Notes: generated by a model not told the origin, from the sequence alone. A DNA stretch of 64,000 nucleotides from Nitrosopumilus sp. LS_AOA (GCA_001543015.1 LFLC01000008.1:81997-145996), one strand, 5' to 3'. Shown: positions 43,590 through 52,660, numbered from the stretch's first letter. Numbers and translations: made by a program.

Positions 43590-44279
43590 CTAAGGTAAAT
43601 GATCTATTTTCCAATTTTCTGCATCATTAATACAATTAAACCAATTAACTTCTATTTCGTCTGAATCAAATTCTTCAAATTCATTTTTGAATTCATTGTC
43701 GCATTGCCTTTTCATATTTTCTGATATTTGGATTACTTTTTGTGATAATACGCCTTGTGGTGCTTCAAATTTTTCACCACCTTCATAATATTTTACACCA
43801 GCTTTTGCTGCCTGAAATTCAGCTAGTCCTAAATTTTGAAATTCATAAGCTTCTTGAATTTGTGTATCTGATCTAATTTTTGCTGATTCATCCCCTGTTG
43901 TAATCCATTCAATAAACTGCATATCACTTTCCAACTGCGTTTCAGATGATAGTTTTAGTAGTGCCACTGAGCTTTCAAATATTTCTGGAGGTGTTAGTTG
44001 GTCATATTTGGAAATTACTACATTGAATTTTGTTAAATGTTCTTCATAGAACTCTAATAATTCCTCTTTTGTGATGTCTCCTTCTTTCCAACTATTTTTT
44101 TCAGAATAAAATTTTATTTGTAAATCATTAACATCTTTTTCAATTTGATTTAATTCATTTCCAAATTGAAATCCTTTTTGTTTTCCTTTTTCAAATGAAT
44201 AATTATATCCAATAATTGAACCAATTAAAATTACAACTATGGCAATAATGACAATGTTTTGAATTTTCTTTTTCTTCAA
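43590..44279 (-). CDS. Membrane-anchored coiled-coil protein (229 aa)
   Basis: An N-terminal anchor (IQNIVIIAIVVILIGSIIGY) is followed by a charged helical domain (KQKGFQFGNELNQIEKDVND onward). A C-terminal part carries two cysteines (RQCDNEFKNE, WFNCINDAENW). No family is recognised. The upstream gene ends within its start codon (four-base overlap), so both are one operon. Confidence 0.6.
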   Translation of the reverse strand: MKKKKIQNIVIIAIVVILIGSIIGYNYSFEKGKQKGFQFGNELNQIEKDVNDLQIKFYSEKNSWKEGDITKEELLEFYEEHLTKFNVVISKYDQLTPPEIFESSVALLKLSSETQLESDMQFIEWITTGDESAKIRSDTQIQEAYEFQNLGLAEFQAAKAGVKYYEGGEKFEAPQGVLSQKVIQISENMKRQCDNEFKNEFEEFDSDEIEVNWFNCINDAENWKIDHLP

Positions 44280-44566
44280 AGAATATCTACGTAATTTCCA
44301 TTTTCATCTAATTTTAATTCAATTTTAAATTCAGTTCCACTGATAAATGAGTCATTTCTAATTGTTCTTACTCTTCCAACTACTAGTTCATATGGCCAAA
44401 TTTCTATTATGATGTCGCCTACTTTGGTAGTTGGTGTTTCAGTTATTTCCATATCTTCACGTTTTACTCCATGTTTTTCTAACATGTGTATTGCGTGATC
44501 TAATAGTGGTTGTGGATTATTATAATTTAAAACCCATATTTTACCTTCATAATCAATTTTTTGCAA
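44276..44566 (-). CDS. Hypothetical protein (96 aa)
   Basis: A small alpha/beta protein (MQKIDYEGKIWVLNYNNPQP, then GDIIIEIWPYELVVGRVRTI) with no recognised motif. It overlaps the start of the membrane-anchored protein gene at 44279 by four bases, indicating coupling. Confidence 0.55.
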   Translation of the reverse strand: MQKIDYEGKIWVLNYNNPQPLLDHAIHMLEKHGVKREDMEITETPTTKVGDIIIEIWPYELVVGRVRTIRNDSFISGTEFKIELKLDENGNYVDIL

Positions 44567-44623
44567 TTTGAAATAATTCTAATTGTCTCATATAACAATC
44601 ATTCTTTGATTGATGTATCACCT

Positions 44624-44779
44624 CTATGGATTAAATCTTAAAATGATCTGATGACAATCTACTTTGAGAATAGAACCACACCCAGCATATATCATTAGAA
44701 ATAATATTACCACAACTGATACAAAGATTACTAGTTGCCATTTGAAACTAATCTTTTGTAGTTTACTCCAAAGACTCAC
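44624..44779 (-). CDS. Small single-pass membrane protein (51 aa)
   Basis: A GTG start at 44779 gives MSLWSKLQKISFKWQLVIFV and a membrane helix (VSVVVILFLMIYAGCGSI), then a short basic tail with one more Cys. It lies upstream of the 44276 gene on the same strand and may begin that operon. No family known. Confidence 0.5.
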   Translation of the reverse strand: MSLWSKLQKISFKWQLVIFVSVVVILFLMIYAGCGSILKVDCHQIILRFNP

Positions 44780-44901
44780 TTTTAATTTTTAGTTCAAATA
44801 TGTTATAATCCTTCATTTCTATACCCCAAAATGCACCTGAACCCAGTTGGGCTTACCTTAATCCTCAATCAGTAACCCTGAACAAATTTTACAAGTCACC
44901 T

Positions 44902-45192
44902 TTGGACCCCTCTGAAATTATTTTTATGTATATTCTCTCTACTTTTGAGTTAGCATTGGATTTTTTTAAAAAACGAATTAGAAAATATCAAGAAATAAAA
45001 CTAGATGAAATAATATCTAAAATTCAATTTCATCAATACACAAAAAAACAGTTAGAACAAAAAATCAAAGAAATGATTCATGATGAAAAAACTATGATAA
45101 TTAAAGAAATTTCTTATCATAGTAAAATGATAAACATTTGGAAAAAAAATGAAGAGAAACTCAAAAAGCAAATGAGCGAGATGGAAGATTAG
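44902..45192 (+). CDS. Coiled-coil protein (96 aa)
   Basis: From TTG 44902 the product has a hydrophobic-rich start (IIFMYILSTFELALDFFKKR) and a long Lys/Glu coiled coil (KKQLEQKIKEMIHDEKTMII onward). It could be a membrane-associated or structural protein. The start codon is uncertain. Confidence 0.45.
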   Translation: MDPSEIIFMYILSTFELALDFFKKRIRKYQEIKLDEIISKIQFHQYTKKQLEQKIKEMIHDEKTMIIKEISYHSKMINIWKKNEEKLKKQMSEMED

Positions 45193-45207
45193 AAGACATT
45201 AGTGCTA

Positions 45208-45245
45208 AGTGAATCTCATTTTACCCACAAAAATGGTTCAAGCAT
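45208..45245. repeat. Dispersed intergenic repeat, copy B
   Basis: AGTGAATCTCATTTTACCC through TTCAAGCAT pairs with copy A at 13988-14026. It is followed by CTATAACCC and an AT-rich stretch, so it lies in the probable promoter region of the microprotein at 45305. Confidence 0.4.
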
Positions 45246-45304
45246 CTATAACCCTGCTTCAAAATTAAGATAATTCTTAATTCTTAGTTTGTTTTGAATG
45301 TATT

Positions 45305-45415
45305 ATGGCTTTTATCAGATGTATTCGCTGTGGAGAACTTAGATTTGATGTTAAAGTTAATCTTTGTGCAAATTGTGGCCATCGAATCACAAATGTTACA
45401 AAGTCATTCAAGTGA
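45305..45415 (+). CDS. Zinc-ribbon microprotein (36 aa)
   Basis: ATG 45305 to TGA 45413-45415 encodes MAFIRCIRCGELRFDVKVNL and then CANCGHRITNVTKSFK. The CxxCG and CANCG pairs are the signature of a zinc ribbon, complete in 36 residues. It precedes the 45465 gene by about 50 bases. Confidence 0.6.
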   Translation: MAFIRCIRCGELRFDVKVNLCANCGHRITNVTKSFK

Positions 45416-45464
45416 AATTAGAATTTTTCTTTAAATTCGATAAAGAAGTACTACAAATGATACA

Positions 45465-45731
45465 ATGAGTGAATCTTGGAGACAAAGACTCAGCAGAAGG
45501 AGGGCTGAAATAGGAATTGAAGGGCCTGAATATAATTACATTCAAAGTTACATTGAGTTTTATTGTTCTGAGGCTGACCGCCGGTGCAAAGAAATCGACA
45601 TGCACAAAACTGTAGATCAAGTCATTGATTCTATGAACGATGAAAAATTTGATAAATTTACAAGGTCAGTTATTGATTCTGTTCACAAAAAACAAGGATA
45701 TGACGGACAAGCTCCGCCACAGATGGCTTGA
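45465..45731 (+). CDS. Hypothetical protein (88 aa)
   Basis: The product starts MSESWRQRLSRRRAEIGIEG and has a central EYNYIQSYIEFYCSEADRRC with two cysteines and a helical C-terminal half. No recognised family. It is likely cytoplasmic. Confidence 0.55.
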   Translation: MSESWRQRLSRRRAEIGIEGPEYNYIQSYIEFYCSEADRRCKEIDMHKTVDQVIDSMNDEKFDKFTRSVIDSVHKKQGYDGQAPPQMA

Positions 45732-45814
45732 TAATATTTAGAAACTTTTAGTCCGATCAGAAAAATATCCGTTAGAGACCATTTAGGAATTGACTATCTC
45801 AGAAAATCAAATAA

Positions 45815-46048
45815 TTATTCTGGAGTAATTACATTTAGTGTCATTGTACTGACTACTCTTGTGAGTTTTCTAATAACTGCAATTGCTTTTTCAAATTCTT
45901 CTTGATTCTCTGTTTCAATATCTGCAATTACATCATATGCGCCAAAAGTAAGATACGCATTACTTACTTTTTGCATTTGTTTTAATTCATCTACAATGTA
46001 TTCTTCTGCCCCTAAATCACAATTTAATAAAATGAAACCTTTGTGCAT
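45815..46048 (-). CDS. RAM-domain protein (Lrp ligand-binding domain only)
   Basis: The 77-residue stand-alone RAM domain reads MHKGFILLNCDLGAEEYIVD, then FGAYDVIADIETENQEE, then VSTMTLNVITPE. It is a paralog of the 32296 protein and of the remnant at 12323. It lies downstream of the DEAD helicase on the same strand, with a 47-base gap. Confidence 0.85.
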   Translation of the reverse strand: MHKGFILLNCDLGAEEYIVDELKQMQKVSNAYLTFGAYDVIADIETENQEEFEKAIAVIRKLTRVVSTMTLNVITPE

Positions 46049-46095
46049 TACTTAATCTCTTTAACGTAGTTCTTGTCTTTAAGTTTTAACATCAA

Positions 46096-47439
46096 TTACC
46101 ATTTACTACGTCCGCCGTAGCTATTTTTCCCTTTATCATCATCTCGTCTTCTACCTCCTCCTCTATCATCTCTTGAATTTCTACCACCAGATCTTCCATA
46201 TCCGCCACCACCAGATCTTCCATATCCTCCAGAACGACCTCCTCCTCTAGAATAACCTCCTCCTCTGGATTGTCCACCGTATCTTCTTGATGGCATTTGT
46301 CTTTTGAGAGGATCAGGAATTGAAATTTGAATTCCCATTTCTTGATTCAAATCTTTTAGTGGAGCATGGATTTGACGTTTGATTAAATTCCAATCCCCTA
46401 ATGATGAATATGACACAAATGTAATTGCTCTTCCTTCAGCTCCTGCTCTAGCTGTTCTTCCAATTCTGTGAAAATATGCCATTTCTACATTTGGCACATC
46501 ATAATTAACGACTAGTTTTACTCTTGGAACATCAATTCCTCTTGATGCCACATCTGTTGCAACTAAAATATCTGCTTTTCCGCTACGGAATTTACCCATA
46601 GCTTGTTCTCTTCTATGTTGTGACATATCTCCCTCAATTGCCACTGCATTGTATTTTTCTTGATGGAGAAACTTTGCAACATCTCTAGTTCTATATTTTG
46701 TAGAACAAAATACAATTACTTGACCTTTAATTGGTTTTACAAAATCAATTAGATACTTGAATTTGTCCCTGTCTTTGATTACTAAAAATGATTGATCTAT
46801 TCCCTCACCACTTAGATCATCTGAATCTAATAGAAACTGTTTAGGATTATTTAGATACTCTTCAGATAATCTTAGGATTTCAGTAGGCATTGTTGCTGAA
46901 TACAATGACATTACTCTTTCTTCTGGTGCTAAATCTAAAATAAATGAAATATCATCTACAAATCCCATATCCAGCATTGTATCTGCCTCATCAAGAACAA
47001 TGTGGGTAATGTCTCGTAACTCAATTGAACCTCTTTTGAGATGATCAATTAATCTTCCAGGTGTTGCTACTATTATCTCGGCTCCTCTATGTAGTGCATC
47101 TAACTGGATTCCCATTCCTTGACCGCCATAAACTGTTACTACTTTAATTTTTGTATACTTTGCAAATTTTCTTATCTCACCTGCAATTTGTATTGCAAGC
47201 TCTCTTGTTGGGGCCATGACGAGTCCTTGAATTCCATTTCTTGGTTGAATTTCTTGTAGCATTGCTAATGCAAATGCTGCAGTTTTTCCAGAACCTGTAT
47301 GTGCTTGTCCTACAACATCTCTTCCTGTTAGTAATACTGGGATGACTGCTTCTTGGATTGGGAATGCTTCATCAAATCCTAAATCTACAATTCCTTTCAG
47401 TATGTCGTCGTTTAATCCTAAATCTTTAAATTTTGTCAT
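46096..47439 (-). CDS. DEAD-box RNA helicase with RGG-type tail
   Basis: The 447-residue helicase has Q-motif FPIQEAVIP, motif I AHTGSGKTAAF, motif II DEAD in VLDEADTMLDMGF, SAT in LYSATMP, and motif VI HRIGRTARAGAEG. The C-terminal about 60 residues are Gly/Arg/Tyr repeats (GRSGGYGRSGGGGYGRSGG), an RNA-binding tail like those of cold-shock helicases. It remodels RNA structures; cold-temperature growth is a plausible role in a marine archaeon, but not shown. Confidence 0.93.
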   Translation of the reverse strand: MTKFKDLGLNDDILKGIVDLGFDEAFPIQEAVIPVLLTGRDVVGQAHTGSGKTAAFALAMLQEIQPRNGIQGLVMAPTRELAIQIAGEIRKFAKYTKIKVVTVYGGQGMGIQLDALHRGAEIIVATPGRLIDHLKRGSIELRDITHIVLDEADTMLDMGFVDDISFILDLAPEERVMSLYSATMPTEILRLSEEYLNNPKQFLLDSDDLSGEGIDQSFLVIKDRDKFKYLIDFVKPIKGQVIVFCSTKYRTRDVAKFLHQEKYNAVAIEGDMSQHRREQAMGKFRSGKADILVATDVASRGIDVPRVKLVVNYDVPNVEMAYFHRIGRTARAGAEGRAITFVSYSSLGDWNLIKRQIHAPLKDLNQEMGIQISIPDPLKRQMPSRRYGGQSRGGGYSRGGGRSGGYGRSGGGGYGRSGGRNSRDDRGGGRRRDDDKGKNSYGGRSKW

Positions 47440-47538
47440 TTTGTTTTCTTCTCTTAAGCAATGACGAAAAGCTTCATTGCTTGATCATCATTATTCCGAT
47501 ATCCGCGATTCCTAAAAACGTCTAATAAACGCTTGTTA

Positions 47539-48345
47539 TTATGCGTCTAGTTGAGCATCAATTACTTTTTTGAAACTATCAAATGGCTGAGCTCCTTTTA
47601 GTTCAACATATCCTATTTTGTCATTTCCTATAAAAAATCCAGGTGTTCCTGAAACTCCATAGTCTCGTCCATCTTCAAGATCTTTTTTAATTTCATCAAT
47701 GTATTTCCCATTACTCAGACACGACTCAAATTTCACTTGATCTAATTTTATCTCCTCTGCATATTGATTAAACATCAATATCGCATCTGCTGTTTGTTGG
47801 TTGTTCCATTGATTTTGATTATCAAATAACTTGTCATGCATCTCTCTGAATTTTCCTTGCTCGTTTGCACATTCTGCTGCAACTGATGCAGGAAATGCAT
47901 TTGGATGAATACTTTGTATGGGGAAATCTCTGAAAACTAGGTTAACTTTTCCCTCATCAATATACTCCTCAAGAATTAACGGGAGTGTTTGAATGTGGAA
48001 TCTTGCACAAAATGGACATTGAAAATCTGAAAACTCAATTATTGATATTTTAGCATCTGGATTCCCAATAATTGGGTCATTGTCTGCTGAAATTTTTACT
48101 TGCGATGTTGGTTGTGTGGTAGGTAATTGATTTTGTAATATTTTAAGCTCTAATTTTGAAATTGCATCTTGAAGTTCTTCTTGAGATATTTTATCAGAAT
48201 CTGAATTCAATACATATGATCCTGCAAAAAACATTGCAATTCCCGTAATTGCAATTAATCCAATAATTAATCCATTAAATGTTGATTTTTTTACTGAAAT
48301 ATTTTCATTCTTGGTTTCATTTGATTCGATACCGCCAAAACTCAT
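47539..48345 (-). CDS. Membrane-anchored DsbA-like thiol oxidoreductase
   Basis: The 268-residue protein has an N-terminal membrane anchor (GLIIGLIAITGIAMFFAGSY), a short coiled linker, and a thioredoxin fold with the CxxC active site in SDFQCPFCARFH. The DsbA-type VSGTPGFFIGND cis-Pro loop is also present. It faces outward and should make or shuffle disulfides, for example in the blue-copper proteins. Confidence 0.9.
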   Translation of the reverse strand: MSFGGIESNETKNENISVKKSTFNGLIIGLIAITGIAMFFAGSYVLNSDSDKISQEELQDAISKLELKILQNQLPTTQPTSQVKISADNDPIIGNPDAKISIIEFSDFQCPFCARFHIQTLPLILEEYIDEGKVNLVFRDFPIQSIHPNAFPASVAAECANEQGKFREMHDKLFDNQNQWNNQQTADAILMFNQYAEEIKLDQVKFESCLSNGKYIDEIKKDLEDGRDYGVSGTPGFFIGNDKIGYVELKGAQPFDSFKKVIDAQLDA

Positions 48346-48423
48346 TTGAATTTATTCCAAAATTTAGTATACTTAATCGTATTGCCAAATCATAGATTCG
48401 AATTAGTTTAAAGAATTTTAAAA

Positions 48424-48498
48424 AGCCAATGACGGGATCCGAACCCACGACCTACTGATTACAAATCAGTTGCTCTAACCAGGCTGAGCTACATTGGC
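48424..48498 (-). tRNA. tRNA-Thr (anticodon UGU)
   Basis: Read on the minus strand, the acceptor arms GCCAATG and CATTGGC pair perfectly. The D arm GCTCAGCCTGGTTAGAGC, anticodon stem CTGAT/ATCAG with loop TTTGTAA, and T loop TTCGGAT are all present, without intron. The anticodon TGT reads threonine. A 3' discriminator T (48424) fits archaeal tRNA-Thr; CCA is not encoded. Confidence 0.93.
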
Positions 48499-48620
48499 AC
48501 GAAATCAAATGAAATTTTTCAGGTTTAAAATGTTACTTGGCTACTAATCTGAAAGATCACTGGCAAAAACCATTCCATTTAACCGTCAGTTTATAATAAT
48601 GCCACTTTTTGATATCTGAT

Positions 48621-48848
48621 ATGAGATATATCGAACCAATCAAAGTCAAGGTTTTGATGGTAATGTTTTTCGCAACTGGTTCACTTGGTATACTTGTTGG
48701 ATTATCTCCAATTGCAGCTTCACAGACAGTTATGATTACATTTTTGGGCGTAGTTAATGTCGGATTGGGCGCATTTTTTGCATTTCTCTTTTTAACTCAG
48801 ATTAAAAAAGACCCAGATAAAAGAAAGAAAAAAAAGAAACATGATTAA
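48621..48848 (+). CDS. Small two-pass membrane protein
   Basis: From ATG 48621 (MRYIEPIKVKVLMVMFFATG) the 75-residue product has two membrane segments (VLMVMFFATGSLGILVGLSP and VMITFLGVVNVGLGAFFAFL) and a Lys-rich cytoplasmic tail. A TTG at 48609 would add four residues. No family assigned. Confidence 0.6.
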   Translation: MRYIEPIKVKVLMVMFFATGSLGILVGLSPIAASQTVMITFLGVVNVGLGAFFAFLFLTQIKKDPDKRKKKKKHD

Positions 48849-48959
48849 TCCACTTGTTGCAAAAATGACAATGTCATCAATTTGAAATTAATCAAATTAA
48901 TTGTGAAATAGTTCTTTAAATTAAAGTATAAATAATAATTACATTTCAACAATTTAGAA

Positions 48960-49511
48960 ATGTTAGACTTAGTTGCCAAAAAATTATTTCTTACAAAAGG
49001 TAAAGGCATCCATACAGATAGGCTAACAAGTTTTGAATATGCCCTAAGGGATGCTGGAATTGCAGGAACCAATCTTGTGTTAATTTCAAGTATATTTCCA
49101 CCAAAAGCAAAATTAATTTCTCGAAAAGAGGGACTAAAACAAATTTCTCCTGGACAAATCCTATTTACAATTTATTCCAAAAATCAAACTAATGAGCCTC
49201 ATAGAATGTGTGCAGCATCTGTGGGTATTGCACAACCAAAAGATACTAATCGATATGGATACCTTTCTGAATACGAATCTTTTGGTCAGAATGAAACTCA
49301 GGCTGGAGATTATGCTGAAGATATTGCAGCACAAATGCTTGCATCCTCCTTGGGTATTCCATTTGATGTTGATAAAGCCTGGAATGAAAAAAGACAACAG
49401 TGGTCAATTTCAGGTGAAATCTACAAAACACAAAACATGACTCAATCAACTAGGGGTGATAAGGATGGAAAATGGACCACAGTATTTGCAGCAGCTGTTC
49501 TCTTGTTGTAA
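48960..49511 (+). CDS. pdaD: Pyruvoyl-dependent arginine decarboxylase
   Basis: The proenzyme (183 aa) self-cleaves at a Ser-Ser bond to form its pyruvoyl group. That site is S43-S44 in NLVLISSIFPPKA. Other landmarks are RKEGLKQISPGQILFTIYSK and FGQNETQAGDYAEDIAAQML. It converts arginine to agmatine, the substrate for the ureohydrolase at 8955, giving a putrescine route. Crenarchaeal homologs can be AdoMet decarboxylases, so substrate specificity is inferred. The mobile module begins right after it. Confidence 0.88.
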   Translation: MLDLVAKKLFLTKGKGIHTDRLTSFEYALRDAGIAGTNLVLISSIFPPKAKLISRKEGLKQISPGQILFTIYSKNQTNEPHRMCAASVGIAQPKDTNRYGYLSEYESFGQNETQAGDYAEDIAAQMLASSLGIPFDVDKAWNEKRQQWSISGEIYKTQNMTQSTRGDKDGKWTTVFAAAVLLL

Positions 49512-49556
49512 TTATTTTTTATATCCTTTAAGATACACTACAATACAGCACCTTTT

Positions 49557-51002
49557 ATGGATACAATCCGTAAAGGCTCTGTGAAGATTACTCTAGAAGA
49601 AATTATAGAAATCAGTGAGACACCTTATGAATTATTTAATAGAGGTATTCCAAACCCAAAAACAAATCGTGTTTGGACTGACATGTTAAAGAAAGTTCTT
49701 TGTGAGTATTTGGAAACTATTCTGGTGGGCGATGCCAAATTAATTGAACAACAAAAAGATAAGATGACTAGAACTGGAAAAAAATTACAATATCGTAAAT
49801 CATACTATGATGCAGACTTTGAGGTTCGTGTCAATGAACTAGTTAGAAGAGCAAAAGAAGACTCCAAGTGGATTGATTCTATTTTAATTACCATTACATC
49901 AAAACTGATGGATCGCAACAAGCTGGAGAAAAATGATCCTGATTATATTCAGTCATCGATGGTAAAAGGTGCATTAAAACCCCTGAAAAAATTATTCAAA
50001 ATGACTGATGTTCCAATAGCTTGGGGAAAAATTGATAGTCTAATCACTGATGATAATGATCTCAAAGACCAGTCCCGTGGATATGAATTATCAGAACTAC
50101 AGAAAATTGACAAGTTTTGTGACCCGATGGAGAGAGTTATGATAAAGCTTGGATCCAGTTCTGGCATTCGTTGTGGTGCATACGCATTGAAATGGGAACA
50201 TATCTACAAAGTGTATGATATTGGTGATGGAAAATTTGTATGGGAACCTGAGGAAGTCACAGAATCTATTGTTGAGAATTACCCTGTAGTGTGTGGAATT
50301 ATCAAAGTATATGCTGATTCAAACTATGAATATTTTGGACTAGTTACACCTGAATGGCTTGATGATTTGGAGGTATATCGTGAAACATGGATTAATGACA
50401 CAAATCAAATTCCAAATGACAGTGATCCGTTATTCAAAAGAGCAGGTCCATTTGTCAAAGAATTACATTATGGCGGGATTAGAAAACGAGTTGAAGATGT
50501 AGTCAATGCTTCAAAGATAAGAACTAGACTTCCAAACACCAAGCAAAAATACAACATACCCCTATTCAATGGATTAAGAAGATTTTTCAACAAACAAAAC
50601 AAAAAAGCACTAACCAAAACTTCCAAACTTGCAGCATTAATCATCAAAGAATACCAAATGGGTCATGGTGGAATGATAAAACTAGATAGAAACTATTTCA
50701 AAGAACAAGTAGCGGAATTAATAGATGAGTATCTGCTAACGATTCCATTAATCACAATTGATAAATCTGCAAGAAAACAAGTAGAGATTGAAAGTAAACA
50801 GAAAGAAATTAACGAGTTAGAACAAAAAGAAAAAGTGAACAACCTACTAAATGATAAAGTGTTGCATTTACAATCTAGAATGCAATCTTATGAGGATCAG
50901 TTAGATCTGCCCGTTATCATAAAAAAAGATTTGTCAGATGCATTAAAAAAATTGTTACAAACAAATCCAGAAATTTTTACACCTCTAATCAATCATAAAT
51001 AA
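49557..51002 (+). CDS. Divergent tyrosine recombinase/integrase
   Basis: The 481-residue protein has a C-terminal catalytic domain with landmarks of tyrosine recombinases. These are the first Arg in KLGSSSGIRCGAYALKWEHI (near residue 204), NGLRRFFNKQNKKAL (near 340, where the usual H-x-x-R has Asn in place of His), and YQMGHGGMIKLDRNYF (near 366-382). The last contains the second His and the nucleophilic Tyr. An N-terminal helical DNA-binding region and a C-terminal coiled coil (EIESKQKEINELEQKEKVNN) flank it. It probably mobilises the following genes. No att repeats were found. Confidence 0.7.
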   Translation: MDTIRKGSVKITLEEIIEISETPYELFNRGIPNPKTNRVWTDMLKKVLCEYLETILVGDAKLIEQQKDKMTRTGKKLQYRKSYYDADFEVRVNELVRRAKEDSKWIDSILITITSKLMDRNKLEKNDPDYIQSSMVKGALKPLKKLFKMTDVPIAWGKIDSLITDDNDLKDQSRGYELSELQKIDKFCDPMERVMIKLGSSSGIRCGAYALKWEHIYKVYDIGDGKFVWEPEEVTESIVENYPVVCGIIKVYADSNYEYFGLVTPEWLDDLEVYRETWINDTNQIPNDSDPLFKRAGPFVKELHYGGIRKRVEDVVNASKIRTRLPNTKQKYNIPLFNGLRRFFNKQNKKALTKTSKLAALIIKEYQMGHGGMIKLDRNYFKEQVAELIDEYLLTIPLITIDKSARKQVEIESKQKEINELEQKEKVNNLLNDKVLHLQSRMQSYEDQLDLPVIIKKDLSDALKKLLQTNPEIFTPLINHK

Positions 51003-51062
51003 AAAATCTTAAACATTTCTTAAAATCAATATACCTTTATTTCATGTGATTATTATTTTTTA

Positions 51063-51242
51063 TTGAATCATAATCGATTACATTGTATCACATTATCTTT
51101 TCCTGATAGTTTAATTTTAGAAATTGATTCTAAGCGTGGTTGTTTGACTAGGAGTCAAGCTTATAGAATTTTGTTAAAAAATGCACTTGTAGATGTTGGT
51201 GGGCCATTAATCCAAAACAGGACAGAAGATGAAAAGCCATGA
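51063..51242 (+). CDS. Ribbon-helix-helix-like small protein (59 aa)
   Basis: TTG 51063 opens MNHNRLHCITLSFPDSLILE, then IDSKRGCLTRSQAYRILLKN. The LSFPDSLILEID strand-helix and SRSQAYR-type second helix match CopG-like RHH proteins. The stop overlaps the next ATG (ATGA, 51239-51242), so it heads an operon with the 51239 and 51406 genes. It may regulate the module. Confidence 0.55.
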   Translation: MNHNRLHCITLSFPDSLILEIDSKRGCLTRSQAYRILLKNALVDVGGPLIQNRTEDEKP

Positions 51243-51409
51243 GTGAAATTCTTTTTAGATATTGTTGTAATGGTGAGAAGCAGTATATTGCACATTTTAC
51301 GCACGGATTACCCATTCTTTTTTGTAAATCCCACTTTACTAACAAATCTCTTCTGCTTGGTGCTGAGAAAATCTACAATCTTACGACAAAAGAGGAGATG
51401 CCCAATTGA
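51239..51409 (+). CDS. Small unknown protein (56 aa) in the ParB-methyltransferase operon
   Basis: The product starts MSEILFRYCCNGEKQYIAHF and contains THGLPILFCKSHF, giving Cys/His positions that could bind zinc. It overlaps both neighbours by four bases (ATGA upstream, TTGA downstream), strong evidence that it is translated. Confidence 0.6.
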   Translation: MSEILFRYCCNGEKQYIAHFTHGLPILFCKSHFTNKSLLLGAEKIYNLTTKEEMPN

Positions 51410-52602
51410 AACTTGCAGTAAATCCAGAATATGAAAAATTACTACCGAAAGTATCTACATTAGAATATTCTATTCTTAAAGAATCAATAAAACAAAATGG
51501 ATTATGGGTTCCAATCCTTGTAAATTCAGAAGGTGTAATACTTGATGGCCATCACAGAGAACATGCATGTAAAGCATTAGGAATTCCAATAAAATATGCA
51601 GTTAGGGAATTTGAAAACAAGTTATTAGAAAAAAAATTTGTAATTGAGTGCAATCTAATCAGAAGACATCTTAATGACTTTCAAAAATCAGAGTTAGGAA
51701 TTTCATTATTAAAAATTGAGATAGAACTAGCCAAACAAAGAGTAAATCAACATAGCTTCCCCTCAAATGAGGGGAAGCACAAAGGTGAGGCAACAGAATT
51801 AACAGCTAAACAAATTGGTGTATCTCGAGGAACTTTTGAGAGAGCAAAAAAAATAATTGATGAAGCCCCAGAAGAAACCAAACAAAAACTTAGAGAAGGC
51901 AATCCTCACACTTCAATTACAAAAGAATATCAAAAGTTAAAAAAAGTTGAAAAAAGAAATCTCCGCCAGGAAGAAATAAAAAAACTTCAGGTAAATCTTC
52001 CAGAAAGTGTTACACTATTCAATCAAGAATTCCAATCTGTATCAATTCCGGATGATTCTATTTCATTAATTTTTACTGACCCACCGTACGCAGAAGAATA
52101 CATACATCTCTACGAGGATCTGGCGATACATGCATCACGAGTACTACGAGAAGGAGGGTCATTAATTTGCTATGTGGGACATTATGCAATTGGCAAAATT
52201 ATTAATATGATGGAATCACAAGGGTTGGAATATCATTGGATAATCTCTGTTGATCACTCAGGTCCATCTGCCTCTGTATTTGGAAAGGGAGTTTTAGTTG
52301 GATGGAAACCGATGCTTTGGTTCACAAAAGGAAAATACACGCCTGTGGAATTTGTCAAGGACAAGATAAAGTCAGAATTTCAGGGAAAGGAACTCCACAA
52401 GTGGGCGCAGTCAACAGTAGAATCGGATTATTTTATCAAACATCTTACAATTGAAAATGAAATAATTTACGACCCTTTTGTTGGCCAAGGCACTTTTGGA
52501 GTATCAGCTGTAAAACTCAAACGTCAATTCATTGGTGCAGAAGTTGATGCGGGACATTTTGCAAATGCTGAAAGGATGATTTCAAATGCAAATCACATCT
52601 GA
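51406..52602 (+). CDS. ParB-domain/DNA methyltransferase fusion
   Basis: The start is TTG at 51406, with GAGGAG eight to nine bases upstream and overlap with the previous stop. The N-terminal about 100 residues form a ParB/Spo0J-like domain (VPILVNSEGVILDGHHREHA). A helix-turn-helix follows (ELTAKQIGVSRGTFERAKKI). The C-terminal about 200 residues are an N4/N6 amino-methyltransferase with TDPPY (motif IV), GGSLICYVGHYAIG, and DPFVGQGTFGVSAVKLKRQF (motif I). Such fusions occur in mobile elements and phages and methylate DNA. A 10-bp perfect hairpin lies inside the gene at 51755. Confidence 0.85.
   Translation: MKLAVNPEYEKLLPKVSTLEYSILKESIKQNGLWVPILVNSEGVILDGHHREHACKALGIPIKYAVREFENKLLEKKFVIECNLIRRHLNDFQKSELGISLLKIEIELAKQRVNQHSFPSNEGKHKGEATELTAKQIGVSRGTFERAKKIIDEAPEETKQKLREGNPHTSITKEYQKLKKVEKRNLRQEEIKKLQVNLPESVTLFNQEFQSVSIPDDSISLIFTDPPYAEEYIHLYEDLAIHASRVLREGGSLICYVGHYAIGKIINMMESQGLEYHWIISVDHSGPSASVFGKGVLVGWKPMLWFTKGKYTPVEFVKDKIKSEFQGKELHKWAQSTVESDYFIKHLTIENEIIYDPFVGQGTFGVSAVKLKRQFIGAEVDAGHFANAERMISNANHI
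51755..51778. repeat. Perfect 10-bp inverted repeat inside a coding region
   Basis: GCTTCCCCTC (51755-51764) and GAGGGGAAGC (51769-51778) form a perfect, GC-rich stem around AAAT, within the linker between the ParB and HTH segments of the methyltransferase gene. It stands out from the AT-rich surroundings. Confidence 0.6.
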
Positions 52603-52660
52603 ATACTTTGAACAAAAATTCATTTTCTCTCTCGCTGATCCAAAAGGGGATGGTATGTAG
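52586..52660 (+). CDS. Possible 24-residue ORF coupling methyltransferase and HNH genes
   Basis: ATG 52586 overlaps the 3' end of the methyltransferase gene. Its TAG at 52658-52660 is followed at once by the ATG of the HNH gene. The product (MQITSEYFEQKFIFSLADPK plus four residues) has no known domain. It could be a leader for translational coupling. Confidence 0.3.
   Translation: MQITSEYFEQKFIFSLADPKGDGM

Noticed and set aside
46092..46277. Very acidic 61-residue ORF at the 3' end of the DEAD helicase
   Set aside because: It is the alternative-frame reading of the Gly/Arg repeat tail of the helicase, not a gene.
48424..48498. tRNA-Thr as the attachment site of the recombinase at 49557
   Set aside because: Two apparently chromosomal genes lie between them, and I saw no second copy of the tRNA 3' end downstream.
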